NCBI GenBank assembly: GCA_032821775.1
Contig: JAVLRN010000022.1
Span: forward strand, 48,829-112,828
Reading direction: 5' to 3'
Source of the DNA: Sanguinoderma infundibulare
Taxonomy: Eukaryota > Basidiomycota > Agaricomycetes > Polyporales > Polyporaceae
DNA: 64,000 nt
Part shown: one piece after another, positions 9,345-21,523 of the stretch
Layout: every line of letters begins with the position of its first letter
Position numbering within the stretch: position 1 is the first letter of the stretch
Position numbers and translations under genes: made by a program
The notes under the pieces: generated by a model
Seen by the model: the letters and a program-made list of their open reading frames with translations, nothing else
Told to the model about the DNA's origin: nothing
Databases searched by the model: none

Positions 9345-10627
9345 AGACATCAGACAAAGTCTGGACAAAGGTCAGTGGGGCTCCCGGTGAGCCGTAACAA
9401 TGTCCAAGCCCGAGTCACAGCCCGGGAGTTCAAGCCGCAGACCGGAGGCACCAGTTCCGAGTCCCAGAAGCAGGCCACCCAGTGAGTCCAAGTCCAGTGT
9501 CAAGTGCAGCGCAGGTCCTGACCTCTCCAAAGCCCACAGAGTCGCAATTTGTCAAGAACATAGCGCCGCCGGCGAGAGACGGAGTCGCGGAGGTGGTGGT
9601 GGCGGTGGAAGGAGTGCTGTGTCGCCTCTCGCTTGTACGAGTGGATAGGCGCCCGTGAACTTGGACGTGGTTTTGGGTCCGCGGCGGGCTCGTTTGTTTC
9701 GTTTCGGTCGTGTATCGCGCTCTGTACTTGTGAATTTGTCTTGCGTATGTCTTATAATACCCTCCGCTCCGTTTGAATGCCCCCAAGGTCTCCATGAATT
9801 CCCTCAAGTCCCCCTGCTCAAACTACCCCCCTCTGTCCCCAATACAGTCACCTCTGAGAGTGCGTCTCCGATACACTCCCCTCTGAGAGTACTAAGGCAA
9901 ATGATCGATCCGGGAGATTTCAGCGCAGATATCAGCCGCGAAACAAATATATTGATCCGCTGGATATGTACATGCCCGCCCGCGCCACGCTCTGCTTGCC
10001 ACCCTCTCCACCGCCGCCACACCTCCTCGGGACCCTAACCGTCTGCGTGCGTCATTAGGCGTCATTCACCGACATCAGCCCGGAGGCAAACGACCTCGGA
10101 CAGGCACGCACCTGGAGGCAATCCCCGCCGGAACCAAATCTCAGACCATCTCAGAAAAGACAAGACTTGATCGAGGAACGCGATCTGCAGCACCACTCGC
10201 CTCGGTCCTCGGGTTAGGGAAGCGCACGTGCCCTACACGGGTCAACCACACGAACACCCATCATTGCTGCGAGGAGAGTGAGACACAACTGTAGCACCTC
10301 GGGGTGTTTAGAATCTAGTTCTAAAACAAGACGACGCGTGTTGCAGCCTGTTCCTGCGCTCCTCGGAGCCTCGCTGACCGAAGACGCCGCACGACCGGAT
10401 CGTGCAGAGAAGCCGAGCAGCGCAAGGTTTCTGCGAGGCCAGTGTCTCCCTCCTCGATGTGCGATTTACCGCGGAAATGAAACCAGCGTCCCCGGGCCTG
10501 ACATCCGCGCCGGCCCTCCTGGACGTAATCGTGACTTTGTGAATCAAAGGCGAGACCAAGCGAGCCGACGTACCGAGAGCAGTTTGACCGTGCGTGCAAT
10601 ATCTCACTTCATCTGCGTCTTCACAGG
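9345..10627. other. No gene recognised; short minisatellite; ORF deleted here
   Basis: A plus-strand frame near 9540-9640 includes TESQFVKNIAPPARDG and may be the arrestin gene's 3' remnant. Two copies of a CCTCTGAGAGT motif lie at about 9849-9895. Where U2 has a 192-codon ORF (23040-23618), U1 goes directly from the GATCGATCCGGGAG motif to a C-rich filler of about 60 bases at 9970-10030 and then rejoins at CCCTAACCGTCT. The rest up to RRP43 is conserved but unrecognised. Confidence 0.5.
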
Positions 10628-11969
10628 CTATGACGTCCCATAAACGTCTTTTCGCGTCTTCGCCCAGCACTCCTTCGCCCCGCCGATGCACGCCGTCAGC
10701 GCGTCCTCGCCCGCACCTCCCCCTCCCCCGCCCAGCCCGAGCTGCATGACCGATACGAGCCCGCCCTCGCCGTCGAGCACGACCGAGACCGCCGTGTCGA
10801 GCAGGGGCTCCTCAAAGGAGGTCGGGTCCGCCAGAATGTGTGTCCTGCGAAACGAAAAGGAAACAGACAGGGGCCCGGGCGCCGTGCAAGCAGGGGTAGG
10901 GCCAGATCGGGGCGAAAGATTGAGTAACCTTGTGCTTGCGCCGCGGGGCATCATGACGGCACGTTTGACTGTGTGTTACATACCTATCGAAGATCCCGAA
11001 CGAGAACGAGCTCGGGAGGCGGCCGAGCGCGAGGGGCGCCCGGATCGTGCGGGCGCAGACGGTCTGCTGTCGGTCCTCGTCGAACCGCGCTTTCGGCAGG
11101 CGAGCTGGCGCGGGCACCGAAAACGCAACCACCATCGTCACCGGAATTCGGACAAATTTCAGTTGCGCGACATGGTTAAATGGACGGACGGTGCGAGAGG
11201 GGGGGACGACGTACTGTTCTTGAGCGCAGCGACCATCGCGAGCAGCGCCGCGTCAAACGCGTTCCCGTCGTAATTGATGCACGTCGCGTCGACGTACAGC
11301 ACCCACACCGACTTCCCGGGCTCGATGCACAGCGACGACGGCGGCACCACACCCGATCTGCGCAGCCGCGGAAGTTCAAGTTGGCGCCTCGGAGACGGCG
11401 GCGGAGCACGCAGAATGAAGAAGTACTCACGAGATCAGGACGTCGTTCAGCCTGTCCGACAGCACCTGTGCCTCGTCCGTCGGCGGGCCCGGCTTGAACT
11501 TGGGCGAGCAGATCGCAGGGAGGTCGAGGTTGGGCACTACGGAACGGCCGGACGCGTCGGGCGACGAGCGTGCAGCGCGACGGACGGGTCACGACGCACC
11601 TAGAAAGCCCTCCTTTGGCTTGTCCAGCTCCGGCTCTGCGATTTCCGCCTTCACGCCGCACACGACCGTCGTCGACCCGAGCCTGACGAGCGCAGAGCCG
11701 TCTGCGGTCGATATCGAGCCTTGGAGGACGGTCAGCACCCAAACACCCCCTCCAGCACCATCCCAGAACCCCGGGCGAGAAGACGAACCTGCAATGACCG
11801 AAACGTCCCTCCACTCGTCAAAGTCGCGTCCGTCCGGTCTCACGTTCTCGGCCAGGAACCGCTCCAAGTAAGTTTTCGGATGCAAGCGTTGGAAGGTGAG
11901 CGCCTTGAGCGTGTCCAGCCCGGCCGCGCTCGTCGCCGCAGCGGTCGAAGAAGAGGCAGCAGCAGCCAT
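10628..11969 (-). CDS. RRP43: Exosome complex subunit RRP43 (EXOSC8), copy 1
   Basis: RRP43 is one of six RNase PH-fold proteins that form the ring of the RNA exosome, which processes and degrades RNA in nucleus and cytoplasm; the subunit itself is non-catalytic. Exons on the minus strand are 11969-11789, 11719-11600, 11536-11431, 11357-11215, 11104-10984 and 10844-10628. The five introns all have GT..AG ends. Lengths sum to 888 bases, giving 295 codons plus stop, the usual family size. Landmarks in order are [85 protein letters not shown] and LADPTSFEE, ending [10 protein letters not shown]. The ATG is preceded by a non-coding A-rich stretch and no upstream in-frame start extends homology. 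The copy appears intact. Confidence 0.9.
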
Positions 11970-13297
11970 AGCGAAATGCAAGCGAGGAGATGCAGTTAGG
12001 GTGGACAGGCGTCGACGATAATCTAAGTACGGTCACCAGTGCTTTGCATAATTCTGTGAACAAGGCGTCTAACACCCCATATTTAGTAGGTATCAGTCAC
12101 CAGCGGCTGATTTGACAGTATCTGACGTCACAGGGCGTGGGCGAGGACACTCCAGCACACTCGCGCTCCCCAGAAAAACTGTGCGCGAGCCTCAGGAGGA
12201 AGCACGAGGGCCAAGAGTAAGTACAAATATTCAATCGAGTGCATTCCCCTTCCCGCGCGGAACGACTATGACGCGCGCAGAACGCTTAGCCTATTGTCGA
12301 GGTTTCGACGGGCCGAGGGTGCGCCGTGTTCGGCCACGCTCTGCGCGAACATGCGCATGACAAGGGACACTCGAGGACTAGTCACGCGTTAAGAGACGGA
12401 TTGGGGACCGAGCACGAAGTGGAGCTGGTCAAGTGCAAGAATAACTTGAAGAATTTGGAGCGCCCCGTTCAGACTTGTATCACCGGCGCGCATGAGGGTA
12501 CCTGCTCATCGTGGGGCCCCGGATTTAGTTTCCATGATATCGAAATTCGCTGACGTCGCCTCTGCAGGATGAGGACGCGCGGCCCGGGGGATAGATGGAG
12601 GATGCAATGTTGCGGGCATGGTCGAAGCAGGTCAGAGCCTTTGAGGCAAGCGATGTTGTGTTTCTTCACATTTATGGGGCAATATCTGATTGAAAGAGAC
12701 TACAGGAATTCGGGGGCGAGGGGCGCGCTCTCGAGGGCCTGAGGCGTTCAGTAGAGTGACCGTGACATCAGAGAATACCCACTGAAAGAATTTTTGGCGT
12801 GTTCACAGAATTATGCAAGGCGCGGGAATACGGCGCTCCCGAAAAAGGCAAGTAGGGGGCGCGGTTTTCGCGAGGCTCCCATGTCCGAGTCGGGGCCGCT
12901 ACCGAGTCGCGTGGCGGGAGGATTAGCGACGAGATTGAGGTGGCCAGATAAATTGCGTCGGGGCTCGCGAACTCCAGATGGAAACCTCTGTGTATGTATG
13001 TACACTTAATCTATCCTATCCCAGTTGTGGGTCCACCCCACTTCCCCACCCTCGAGGTCCGTGCCTTGCGCGCGCATTCTGCGTTGCGTCGTCGGCCCCC
13101 CGACGCGAGCGGGGCCGCGGACAGGAAAGGAGAGTGAGATGCCTGCCAGTAGTTGTGTTCTTGCGTTCCGTGCATTAACTCGTACATGTAAAGCCAAAAC
13201 TCCAGCTGCGGCGGCATGGACCACAGCCACGTCCGTCCACCCTCCCCAACCAAGCAAGCCAGCTTCCGACCTCTACCGCTCCATGCCCGTCCGCCGT
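11970..13297. other. RRP43 upstream region and U1/U2 junction; no other gene recognised
   Basis: The stretch contains the RRP43 promoter with a TGACGTCA site. A plus-strand frame near 12326-12553 includes EVELVKCKNNLKNLER, and another near 12588-12690 starts MEDAMLRAWSKQVRAFEASD. Neither is recognised and the first is shifted in U3 and U4. The arbitrary unit boundary at 12815 shows no direct repeat or terminal inverted repeat. Confidence 0.5.
12123..12130. promoter_or_regulatory. CRE/ATF-type site upstream of RRP43
   Basis: TGACGTCA is the palindromic consensus of CREB/ATF bZIP factors. It lies 154 bases upstream of the RRP43 start codon and is kept at a similar place in all four complete units. 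Binding is not shown. Confidence 0.45.
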
Positions 13298-14484
13298 CTA
13301 CGCCGAGACGATCCCTTTTAGCACCGCGTACTCGGCGTTGATGATGCTGCTCGTCGCCGCGCCGATCGCGACGTTGTTCGACAGCACGACAAACTTGATG
13401 TCCAGCACCCTGCACTGCCGCACCCGCCCTACGCTCACCCCCGCCCCAGCCTGGTAGTCCCTGTCGAGCCGCGGCTGCGGCCGGTCCGCCTCCTCGTGCA
13501 CGAACACCGTGTGCCGCGGCGCGGACGGGCAGCCGATCGTGTACGCCTCGGCCGTGTACGCCTGCAGGGCCTCGCGCACCTGCTGGGGGCTCGGCGGCGG
13601 CCGGCGCGCGAACCGCACCGACACGCACTCGGTGTGGCCCTCGATGACCGGCACGCGGTTGCACGAGGCCGAGATCCGGAGGGGCTGCTTAGTGTGCATG
13701 TCGAACGCCTTCAGCCCGTCGTCCTCGCCGTGTGCGAGCCCGCCGAGGATCTTGAGCGTCTCCCACTCGATCTTCTCCTCCTCGCCGCTGATGAACGGCA
13801 CGACGTTGTCGAGGATGTCCAGCGACGGCACGCCCGGGTAGCCTCCGCCCGAGATGGCCTGCATGGTGGTGATCATGCAGGACTCGATTGGCCCGAACGC
13901 GCGCTCGAGCGCGGCGAGGGGGATGACGACACCCGTCGTGGAGCAGTTTGCGTTCGTGACGATGAAACCCTTTTGGAGGGGAGGGGAGTGCAGTCGCTGC
14001 TGCTGTGGGATGATGGCGAAGTGGGAAGGGTTCACGAGCGGGACGATGAGCGGTACGTGCGGATCTCGACGGTAGTTCTTTGCGTTCGAGAAGACGGCGA
14101 GCTCCGCCACGCGGAAGGCGTGCTCTGCATCAAGCAGGGAAGGAGGGGGAGGTTGAGGTTAGCGGACAGCAGCGTGCACGGCATCAGGGGAAAACGCACC
14201 TATATCGCCAGCTACATCTGCGTCCAAGCCAGAGAAAACGATCACGCACTCCTTGAAGTGCTCTGGGACGCAGTCCTGGACAACCGTTTCTCGTACGACG
14301 CTTGGAATGGGTCTCGTCTGCTTCCAGTTGACGGCTTTGGAGTAAGGCTTCCCGGCCGATCGAGCCGATGCGCCGAGCACATGGATCACGAAGGAGGGGT
14401 GCTCTGCAAGGAGAGGGATGAGCGTTGGCCGACGGTGCCGGTCGCGCGGAGGATGCCGACCTTGTGCTGCTTCTGGTTGGTCAT
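13298..14484 (-). pseudogene. Aspartate-semialdehyde dehydrogenase, frameshifted copy 2
   Basis: Exons 14484-14200 and 14124-13298. It lies in the block identical to U1, so it carries the same single-base loss after VGQ and the same GILRATG loop. The long second exon (276 codons) is open and keeps all catalytic motifs. Confidence 0.88.
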
Positions 14485-15305
14485 GTCGGTGCGGCGAGGA
14501 GCGAGAGGAAGAGGGAGGAAAGGAGATGGGAGTCGGACGATGACTCTGCGCCCCGGGGTCTGCGGGAGCGCAGGAGAAAGAGATCAAGTCAAGCACGAAA
14601 CAGGGAGGGATTGTTTGCGGTGTTTCACGTGCGTGCTTCCGATTGATATGGGCTGCCCGCGTGGGCGATGCAGTCGGGCACCCGGTTTGGACACATTGGG
14701 CAGGCTTAGGGCAGGTTGTGGCACGATCGCCAGCGTCGCCATCCGCCAGTCGATGGTCTGTTTTGCCGCACTCTGGCTGGACTGGCGAGTCGCTCGAGTC
14801 TCGCTTCGCCCGGCGTTGGCGATCGACATTCTCTCCAGCCCGCCATCCGGCGACTCTCCTTACGCACTACGTACTCCCAACACGCCGCGCCGCGTCGCTC
14901 ACTCGCTACCCTCGTCTCTCCCGTCCATTCGACAGAACCCGCTATCCACACCGTAACCGACGTTTCCGTGGCGCACCACCTGCCTCCCATCCATCCCTCA
15001 TCCAGTCCCTATCGTCCACTCGACGGAACAAGATACGACGTCAACTCCTACATCTCGCAGCCGACATCCTTCGCCTCGCCATCCCAGACGCTGAGCTCAT
15101 GTGCCTCCGACTCCAACTCTCTCTAGCTGCGCACTGCCTGTATCAGTGTCCGGATGGAACGCACTACGGTTACTTCGATTCCACCCATCTACCTTCCTCT
15201 TCTCTACCCCGCACTTCGACGTGCTAGCGTCCTTCTCTGAACCGGGTGAGCATGCTTCCGTGCCGCTCTAGCCCCAGTCCACCCCGAGTACTGACCGTGC
15301 CACAT

Positions 15306-15619
15306 TAGGATCGCATCAACCATTCCCCTTGCTGTCCTATCGCGCATGAGCAAGCGCAGGCCGAGTTGGTCGTGGAGGAGGTCGGAGATGATGTTCGCGC
15401 CGATGTTCGCGAGCTCGGACCACTGCCCGGTTCCGCTACGAGGTAACCGTTCCTGTGCTCGCTCGCCAACGCTCTCGCGGCCTCGGACCGTCGCCTGTCA
15501 ATGTTTGCGCCCAACGCTTCCACCCCCTTCAGGACAAGCATTCGTCCCACATACGTGATCGCGACCAGCAGCACTTCTACGACTAACATGACCTCGCCGC
15601 GCTCTCCCACATCCGCCAT
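15306..15619 (-). other. Unrecognised coding-like block, U2
   Basis: It is identical to the U1 block at 2492-2805, with the same frame break between the two protein-like parts. Confidence 0.3.
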
Positions 15620-16054
15620 CCTCCCACTACGCACGCCAACCCGACTCTCCCTGCGCAGTACGTCCCCCAAACCACGCCGTCGTACAATACGGACGGACCT
15701 TGAGGTCGGTTCTGTACTGGGCGATGCTGCTCGCTCCAGGCACGTTGGCAGCAATCAAGACGCTTACTGGTCGTGCGCCTGGGAGGATGGCACCTCGACA
15801 ATCCTTGCACTGCAAGGCACTTCGCCGTGGTTTTGCATACGGCATGCCTCGAACTGGGACGATTGTCAGGACCCGAAACGACGCCGCAACGCGCAGAACT
15901 CTCACCAGCATTCCTCATCTCAACAGTCGGCACGACCGACACCACCCATTACCGCCAGGCCACCGGGAGATGGGCATGTGGGGGACAAAGACGCAGTCAG
16001 CAACGGGGGGAACGCATGCGAGGTGAGTACGTACGTGGTGAACGAAGACAAGGC

Positions 16055-16072
16055 GAGGACGCAGAGGACGCA
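16055..16072 (+). repeat. GAGGACGCA repeat, 2 copies
   Basis: Same two-copy state as U1. Confidence 0.85.
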
Positions 16073-16460
16073 GACGGCGGGGGCGCAATGCGCGAGACTC
16101 ATGCCGTCCTCCCCCTTTCTTTACAGCCTTTATACCCTCTATCAGAGTCCGTGCGCAGACCGCGGACTCGCCCTCGCCGTCGTGCCATCTCTCAGGTCTG
16201 TTTCCGAGACCCGGCCGTCATTACGCTCGCGTCCCCGGCGTCCCATCTCGCCTCCCACAAGCGAGCGCCCTCCATCTCCCGGCTCTCCCGCCTATCCAAA
16301 ACACACGCTTACTCTCGCCCCTGACCGCCATGAATATTGCAGATCGGAACGCACACAGACACGGCTGCCGGTAGCCCAGCCCAGTCTCTCGCCCGCCCTC
16401 GCCGACCCTCGTCGTGGTTCTCGAAGTTGACGAAACCGAAGCCACGACTCTTGTCCTTAA

Positions 16461-17039
16461 TCGGACCATCGCCTCGCCATCAAACGGCGACCACAGAACG
16501 GCCTACGTCCTTTACGAACGCCATCCAAGCATCGGCGTGGTGGGGACAGTTTCTGGCCTTCGTCGCTGGGGACGTTCAGCCGCAGCCCCCAAAAAACGCG
16601 TCGTATCACCCGAATGCCGCCCATCCACGCGTGTCGAACAGGCATTCTAGAATCCTGGGACTCTTCCCCACGGTCAGCATTTGTCGTGGCGGCCGTACAA
16701 GCTGTTTCAAAGATGCTGCCCAAGGGCGCGCGGCCCGCCCTGCCCACCAAATTTCGCAATTGCGCCCCAATCGGACCATCGCCTCGCCGTCAAACGGCGA
16801 TCACAGAACGGCCTACGTCCTCTACGAACGCCATCCAACCGTCGGCGTGGCGGGGATGAGTTCTGGCCTCGGTCGCGTGGATGCTCGGCCGCCGCCCCCA
16901 GAAAATGTGTCATATCTCCTCAACGCCGGCTATTCACGTGTGCGGAACTAGCTTGCGAGGATTCTGGAACACGTCCGCATCACCTGCACTCGTTGTTGCG
17001 GCCGTCGAAGCCGTTTCGAGTTTGCTGCCCAAGGAGGCG
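16461..17039 (+). repeat. 310-base internal tandem duplication, U2
   Basis: Halves start at 16461 and 16771. The sequence matches the U1 pair. Confidence 0.85.
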
Positions 17040-17431
17040 GACCCTAGTACGACGATTTTCGACTTTTTGAATTCTGCCTCGGACGGGCCGGGCGTCGATT
17101 GTAATGGCTTTGGGAGATGTTCGCCGAGCTACGATGCACCTTTCGGCCTGGATACGACCGTTTCGGAGCGGGGGAGGTGGAATATTGAAGGTCGGGACCC
17201 CCAATTTTTGTCGTAACTTGCGCTGTACGTCTCTATTCGCCCAGAAATCGAGTCTATTATCGTCTCGAACACGCGTCTTGACCTGTGATGCAGCTTACGC
17301 GGCGATTCGAAGAGGTTCGTAAAATCGCGTTTTTGATGCGATTCCATGGTGGTCGAGAATGTGCACCCTCTCCCGCCCTCAGCTCTTGTAGGATGTCCGA
17401 GCGGACTGTTTCTACGGGCTCGGGGTATCGT

Positions 17432-17457
17432 GTACAACGCTTGTGAAGCGTTTGTAC
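17432..17457. other. Inverted repeat (hairpin), U2
   Basis: Same arms and loop as at 4618-4643. Confidence 0.75.
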
Positions 17458-17634
17458 TGTCCCGGGACGACTTTTTGAAAATGGTGTCTTGGCGGTTTTC
17501 GTCGGTGGGCGTGCCCGGGTGGCGCATCTGCTCTCCCACCCGTCCTCCGCCCTCGGCGGTCATCTTAGCTGTTTAACGTGACTTCCAAAACCCTACAGGG
17601 ATCGTGCAACAAAGAGTAGCAGCCACAGTCTGGG

Positions 17635-17914
17635 GTGGACACGACAGATGTTGCAACTCTGAATGATGCATTAGGGAGTGCTGGCGTGGATCTCAGGGTG
17701 CGTCTCCTCGTCTTACCCTTTCAAACCTTCATCCAACCGGACCCTCCAAGCAGAAGAAGAGACCCTCCAACAACCCACGAACAATACCGTGGTGACGGAA
17801 CGGTGGCGCAGGAACGTCCGGAAGCTTGGCTCGGGCGGGCGCGCAAAGACGATCAATGACAACCCCTACCGCCTCTCCCGGTTCTCCGCCCGCCCTCGAA
17901 TCATTATGCGATGA
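17635..17914 (+). pseudogene. Possible TAF4-like fragment, U2
   Basis: Identical to the U1 fragment: NDALGSAGVDLR followed, after an out-of-frame intron-like gap, by AEEETLQ. Confidence 0.3.
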
Positions 17915-18277
17915 TTTCCAGGCACCGCAGCGTCATCCCAGACCGTTCGTACGCTCATTGACGCGATTTGGAAATACGGTCGGAATGCGCGGTCGCTTCT
18001 CTGCCGGACCGGACGCAATTTCTAGATTCCTGGAATCTGGTCTCGTACGGCAGTCCAGTGCCCGAGGCGACTTCGTACGGGCCAGCTGAGTCGCGCGCGC
18101 ATGATTATCTGTCGAAACGAAGCGGTACGAGTGCGCGCGAATGCTTTTTTCGTCGGGCGGGCGAACCACTGACATCCGCTCTATCTCTCCCTGCAGGGCT
18201 CCGCGCGCAATGAAACTGGGCGTTGTACACTCCTCGATACTAGCCGCGACTATCGCGAGGGCTTCGGCTGCCGGTGG

Positions 18278-19556
18278 GTGCAGTGTCACGGCGACTTTCT
18301 CCCCCATCCGGTCATGCTTGCTCACCCCTGCCGACGGTTCAACTTCATCAGCAGTCAGCTCCTGCGCAACGACTCCCTCACAGACATCTTTGACCGCTCC
18401 GTGCTGTACTTTGAGGTCTTTGAGCGGCTGGAGGTAACCGTCATTTCTACGATCTCGATCATCCGCCGGGTCCGCGAGCGCACCATCATCTACGAAGGCA
18501 GTGCCGGACCGCGCGAGCCTCCTGAGGCCATCGTCATCCAAGCGCGGGCCGCGCTCAAGGGCCTCGAAGGCATGAAGATAGCCGAGCCGGGTACGCAAGA
18601 GATGTCAGAGGAGCAGAAGCGGATGACAGTGGATCAGAAGGGCAAGGGGGAGAACAAGAAGTTGCTCGACTTCTGCCAGCGGATCATCAATACCGCCAAA
18701 GCAATCGACCGCTCGCTAGTGGACACGAAGGGCACGGCGTTCGTCGACCGGCTACACACCGGGCTTCCCAAGATCCCTGCATCGTCGAACACCCAGGTGG
18801 ACACGGCACTGATCGAGGTGGGCGAGACGGAGGAGAGCGCGATGGAGGCATATGTCAAGTGGGCAAACCGCATGCGGTTCGAGTACTGCGACTTGACAGT
18901 CCCACCACCAGAGAATGTGCCCGAAGGCGAGCAAGACCAGGTGCCGAACTACAAGTTCTACTCCAGCAACGAGCCGCGCATGCTCGCCAACTCGGACATT
19001 CCGAAGCGGTCGCTAGCTATCGCCAAGGAGGTTGGTGTGATGTATTTGCCGCTCGCGATCGATGGCTGATTTGTGCGCAAAGCTTGCAGTGTTGACCACC
19101 AACTTGCCTGTTGCCTGGAACTCGTCTGTATTCCTTTCCGTAGTCCAGACTCGAGTCGACATTATCAAGGCCCTCATCACTGGTCCCGAAGGCACTGCAG
19201 GCTCTTCCGCCCTCAATTTCGGTTCGGGAGTCGGCCAAACTGTTCGCGTCGACTATGTTTTCCGTGGGCGATGCCATACAATACTTCTGATGGAAGCGGG
19301 AGGGGTCTTTGAAATCTGCGCCTTGGCGGATGGGCAGGTGGTGGTGGCGCATCCGGTTTTGGTTCAGTTTCCCGCCTCTCCCCCGCTCTCGGAGGCGATT
19401 TGCACGGGTGTCAATGACGCTTACCATCACATAGGGAATGTGCAACCCACTGTCAAGACCCCCCACAAAGAGGGCGGCGGGAGCGGGAAGGTACTGATTT
19501 ACATCAATTTTATTCCGGACGCGCGGGCAGAACCGACTGACAAATATGATGCGTGA
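18278..19556 (+). pseudogene. BIRC6-type UBC gene, truncated copy 2
   Basis: Same structure as the U1 copy: intron 19035-19089, UBC-fold homology ending at GPEGT (19196), then the same unrelated in-frame tail to 19556. Confidence 0.65.
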
Positions 19557-21523
19557 GTGCAAAACCAGGCCCAGGGGAACATTCGGGACGCGCTAACAAT
19601 TGCACGCCGACAGGATGGCTGACAAGGAACGTCCGGGAGCTTGGCGTAGTGTCGTACGACACTCGCGAAGATGTCCCACTTGTTTCGCCGCTCCCCGTGG
19701 TCGTTTGATGATGTTAGCTGACAATTCGGTTCCAGGGAGGCCGCACAGATGGTATACTTGGTCGGGGATGCGCCCTCGAGAGAAGCTGGTAGCAGCCTTT
19801 TCAGCCTCCTGTTCTCATCGTCTGTACGTGGTAAGCATCGAACACTTGCGACATATGCAATCATTGAGAAGCTCTAGCCTTGTATAGTCGATGATGCGGT
19901 CCTCGAGGGGACAGGCGGTCTGGATGGTCGTGCGCAGGTCGCCTCGCCATTCAAACACGGTTCCGAATTGGATCAGGGCTGGCTTCGACGCTGAAGACTC
20001 CCAGCAAGCCCAGATCATCGCTGTCACACACGCAGCGGGTCACTTAAAATTCCGGGCCCCCACCCAAGTGTCCAGGCGCAATGGGACATAAGGATCACGG
20101 TCTGGACGTCAGGGCAAAGTTACCGACGTGACGGGCTCGGATGCAGCGCAGTAAGTGGAAATGGGCGCGAGTGGAACAGACGGTTAAGTAGTGTTTGCCG
20201 TTGTGTATGTTTAACTGATCCGCGGGTTGCTTAAATTGATTGCGCTGGGGCTCGAGACCCAGGCGATACATGGAACGTCTCGGAATTCTGCGTGATACAC
20301 TGTCATGATCCGAGCATGGTGCGATACTCTGCGCTTGCTTGGGCAAATTGTTGCCAGCACTTGATGATGTTGCGTCTCTCCTCACTGTACATTCTTCTCC
20401 TGGCTCTCCCCCTCTCCTTCACGCCTTGTCATTATCACTGCACCGCCGGCTACACGTACCCGCCCATTTTCAAGATGAGCTGCAAGCTGCAAGCCTCCAA
20501 GTCGCACTCGATGCACACCTGTGAGTATCTAGTTCATCTTTCCCACTCCCTGTTCGATCTTTCCATTCTTGTGCTCGACATTGCTCGTTCGAGCTCTGTG
20601 CATCCCCATTTTAATTGAATCCCCACACACCATTGTATTTCTTGTGGAAGACATGGGTATATACTGCGCCCTGTGTCCTCCCCGCGGATACGGCAGATGT
20701 CGCAGTGTTTGTCTTCTCGCAGCGCGGCCGTCTTCAGTGTCATCGGCCCTAACATTCATGGCGGGCTGTAGAGCTGCTTTCAGCCGCTGTCAAAGTCTTT
20801 GGGGATTAGCCGGTTCATGAAGATCGCGTGCGGGAGCTCCTTGATGGCCTGCTCCATGACCACGATTGTCTTCGCAGCTGGCGTTCGATGTCGGGAAAGA
20901 CGCGGTTGCACTGGAAGATCGGGGCGGTGGTGCAGAACTTGCTCGAGCTGTGTGCGCATGTGAGCATCGCATTTGAGTGGAAAATACTCACATTGCGTGT
21001 TCTGGCGCTCTCGAGCGCATTGCAACGCGGCTCCGGACGACCTCAGACAGACACGTCAAGTCTCTCAGTCCAGAGAAGGCTATTCCCGTGCCTCGTGCAG
21101 GGAATGACCGTCGCAGGGCTGAAAGACTTGATGCACGCATTCCGAAGTCGTCCGGGAGAGATACGCGTCGCTCTGGGGTGCGGTCTTGCTTCTCGAGGTC
21201 GTCCCTAGAATGTCGCGTGTCAGCCATTGACATGAGCTACTGAATGCGCGAGGCGAGACCCATCTCTCCCAGCTGGGACAATTTTAAACGTCCCGGCCGG
21301 GAGACTTGACGGGTCTTGCGGGAGTCGCCCGGGAGAAGTGCGTCGCTTTGCGATGCGGGACCAGCTTCTCATGTTCATCCCCGGAACTCCGCATGCCAGC
21401 GGTTGGGACCTATTAACTCGGAAGTCAGTTTTGGTGTACGTGCGCATGGGAGCCGGGAGCCTTTTGTTTGGCATGATTCTCATCTTCGGGATGCGCTGGA
21501 GGGCGGAGAACCTGTGAACTTGA
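19557..21523. other. No gene recognised; identity to U1 ends at 20144
   Basis: The 16-base palindrome is at 19648-19663. The first difference from U1 is at 20145 (A for C), after which substitutions follow every few tens of bases and the sequence becomes closer to U3. The minus-strand frame with KTIVVMEQAIKELPHAIF is present but ends early at a stop after FDSG. Confidence 0.5.
20309..20520 (+). other. Unrecognised exon-like stretch, open in U2
   Basis: Frame and donor are as in U1, with two substitutions in the middle (HSSPG, RLHVPAHF). It remains open. Confidence 0.4.

Larger units (their letters stand above)
1..12814. repeat. Tandem array unit U1
   Basis: First of five head-to-tail units. 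The anchor used for unit starts is the GCAAGGCGCGGGAAT motif at position 1, which recurs at 12815, 26224, 40590 and 54993; the true duplication breakpoint cannot be fixed because the array is continuous. U1 is the shortest complete unit. It lacks the small ORF region that U2 to U4 carry before RRP43, and it lacks the 945-base segment found near the end of U3 and U4. Its first 7330 bases match U2 wherever compared, while its RRP43 region is closer to U3 and U4. Confidence 0.97.
14485..17634. other. No gene recognised apart from the listed blocks
   Basis: This is the counterpart of 1671-4820 and matches it wherever compared. It contains the minus-strand block, the nonamer repeat, the 310-base duplication and the hairpin listed separately. 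Confidence 0.5.

Noticed and set aside
10686..11273. 195-codon plus-strand ORF over RRP43 and its copies
   Set aside because: Antisense shadow of RRP43 exons 4 to 6, with low-complexity serine and proline runs.
12800..12830. Terminal repeats or target duplications at the unit boundary
   Set aside because: The boundary used is only an anchor; sequence runs through it without any direct or inverted repeat.
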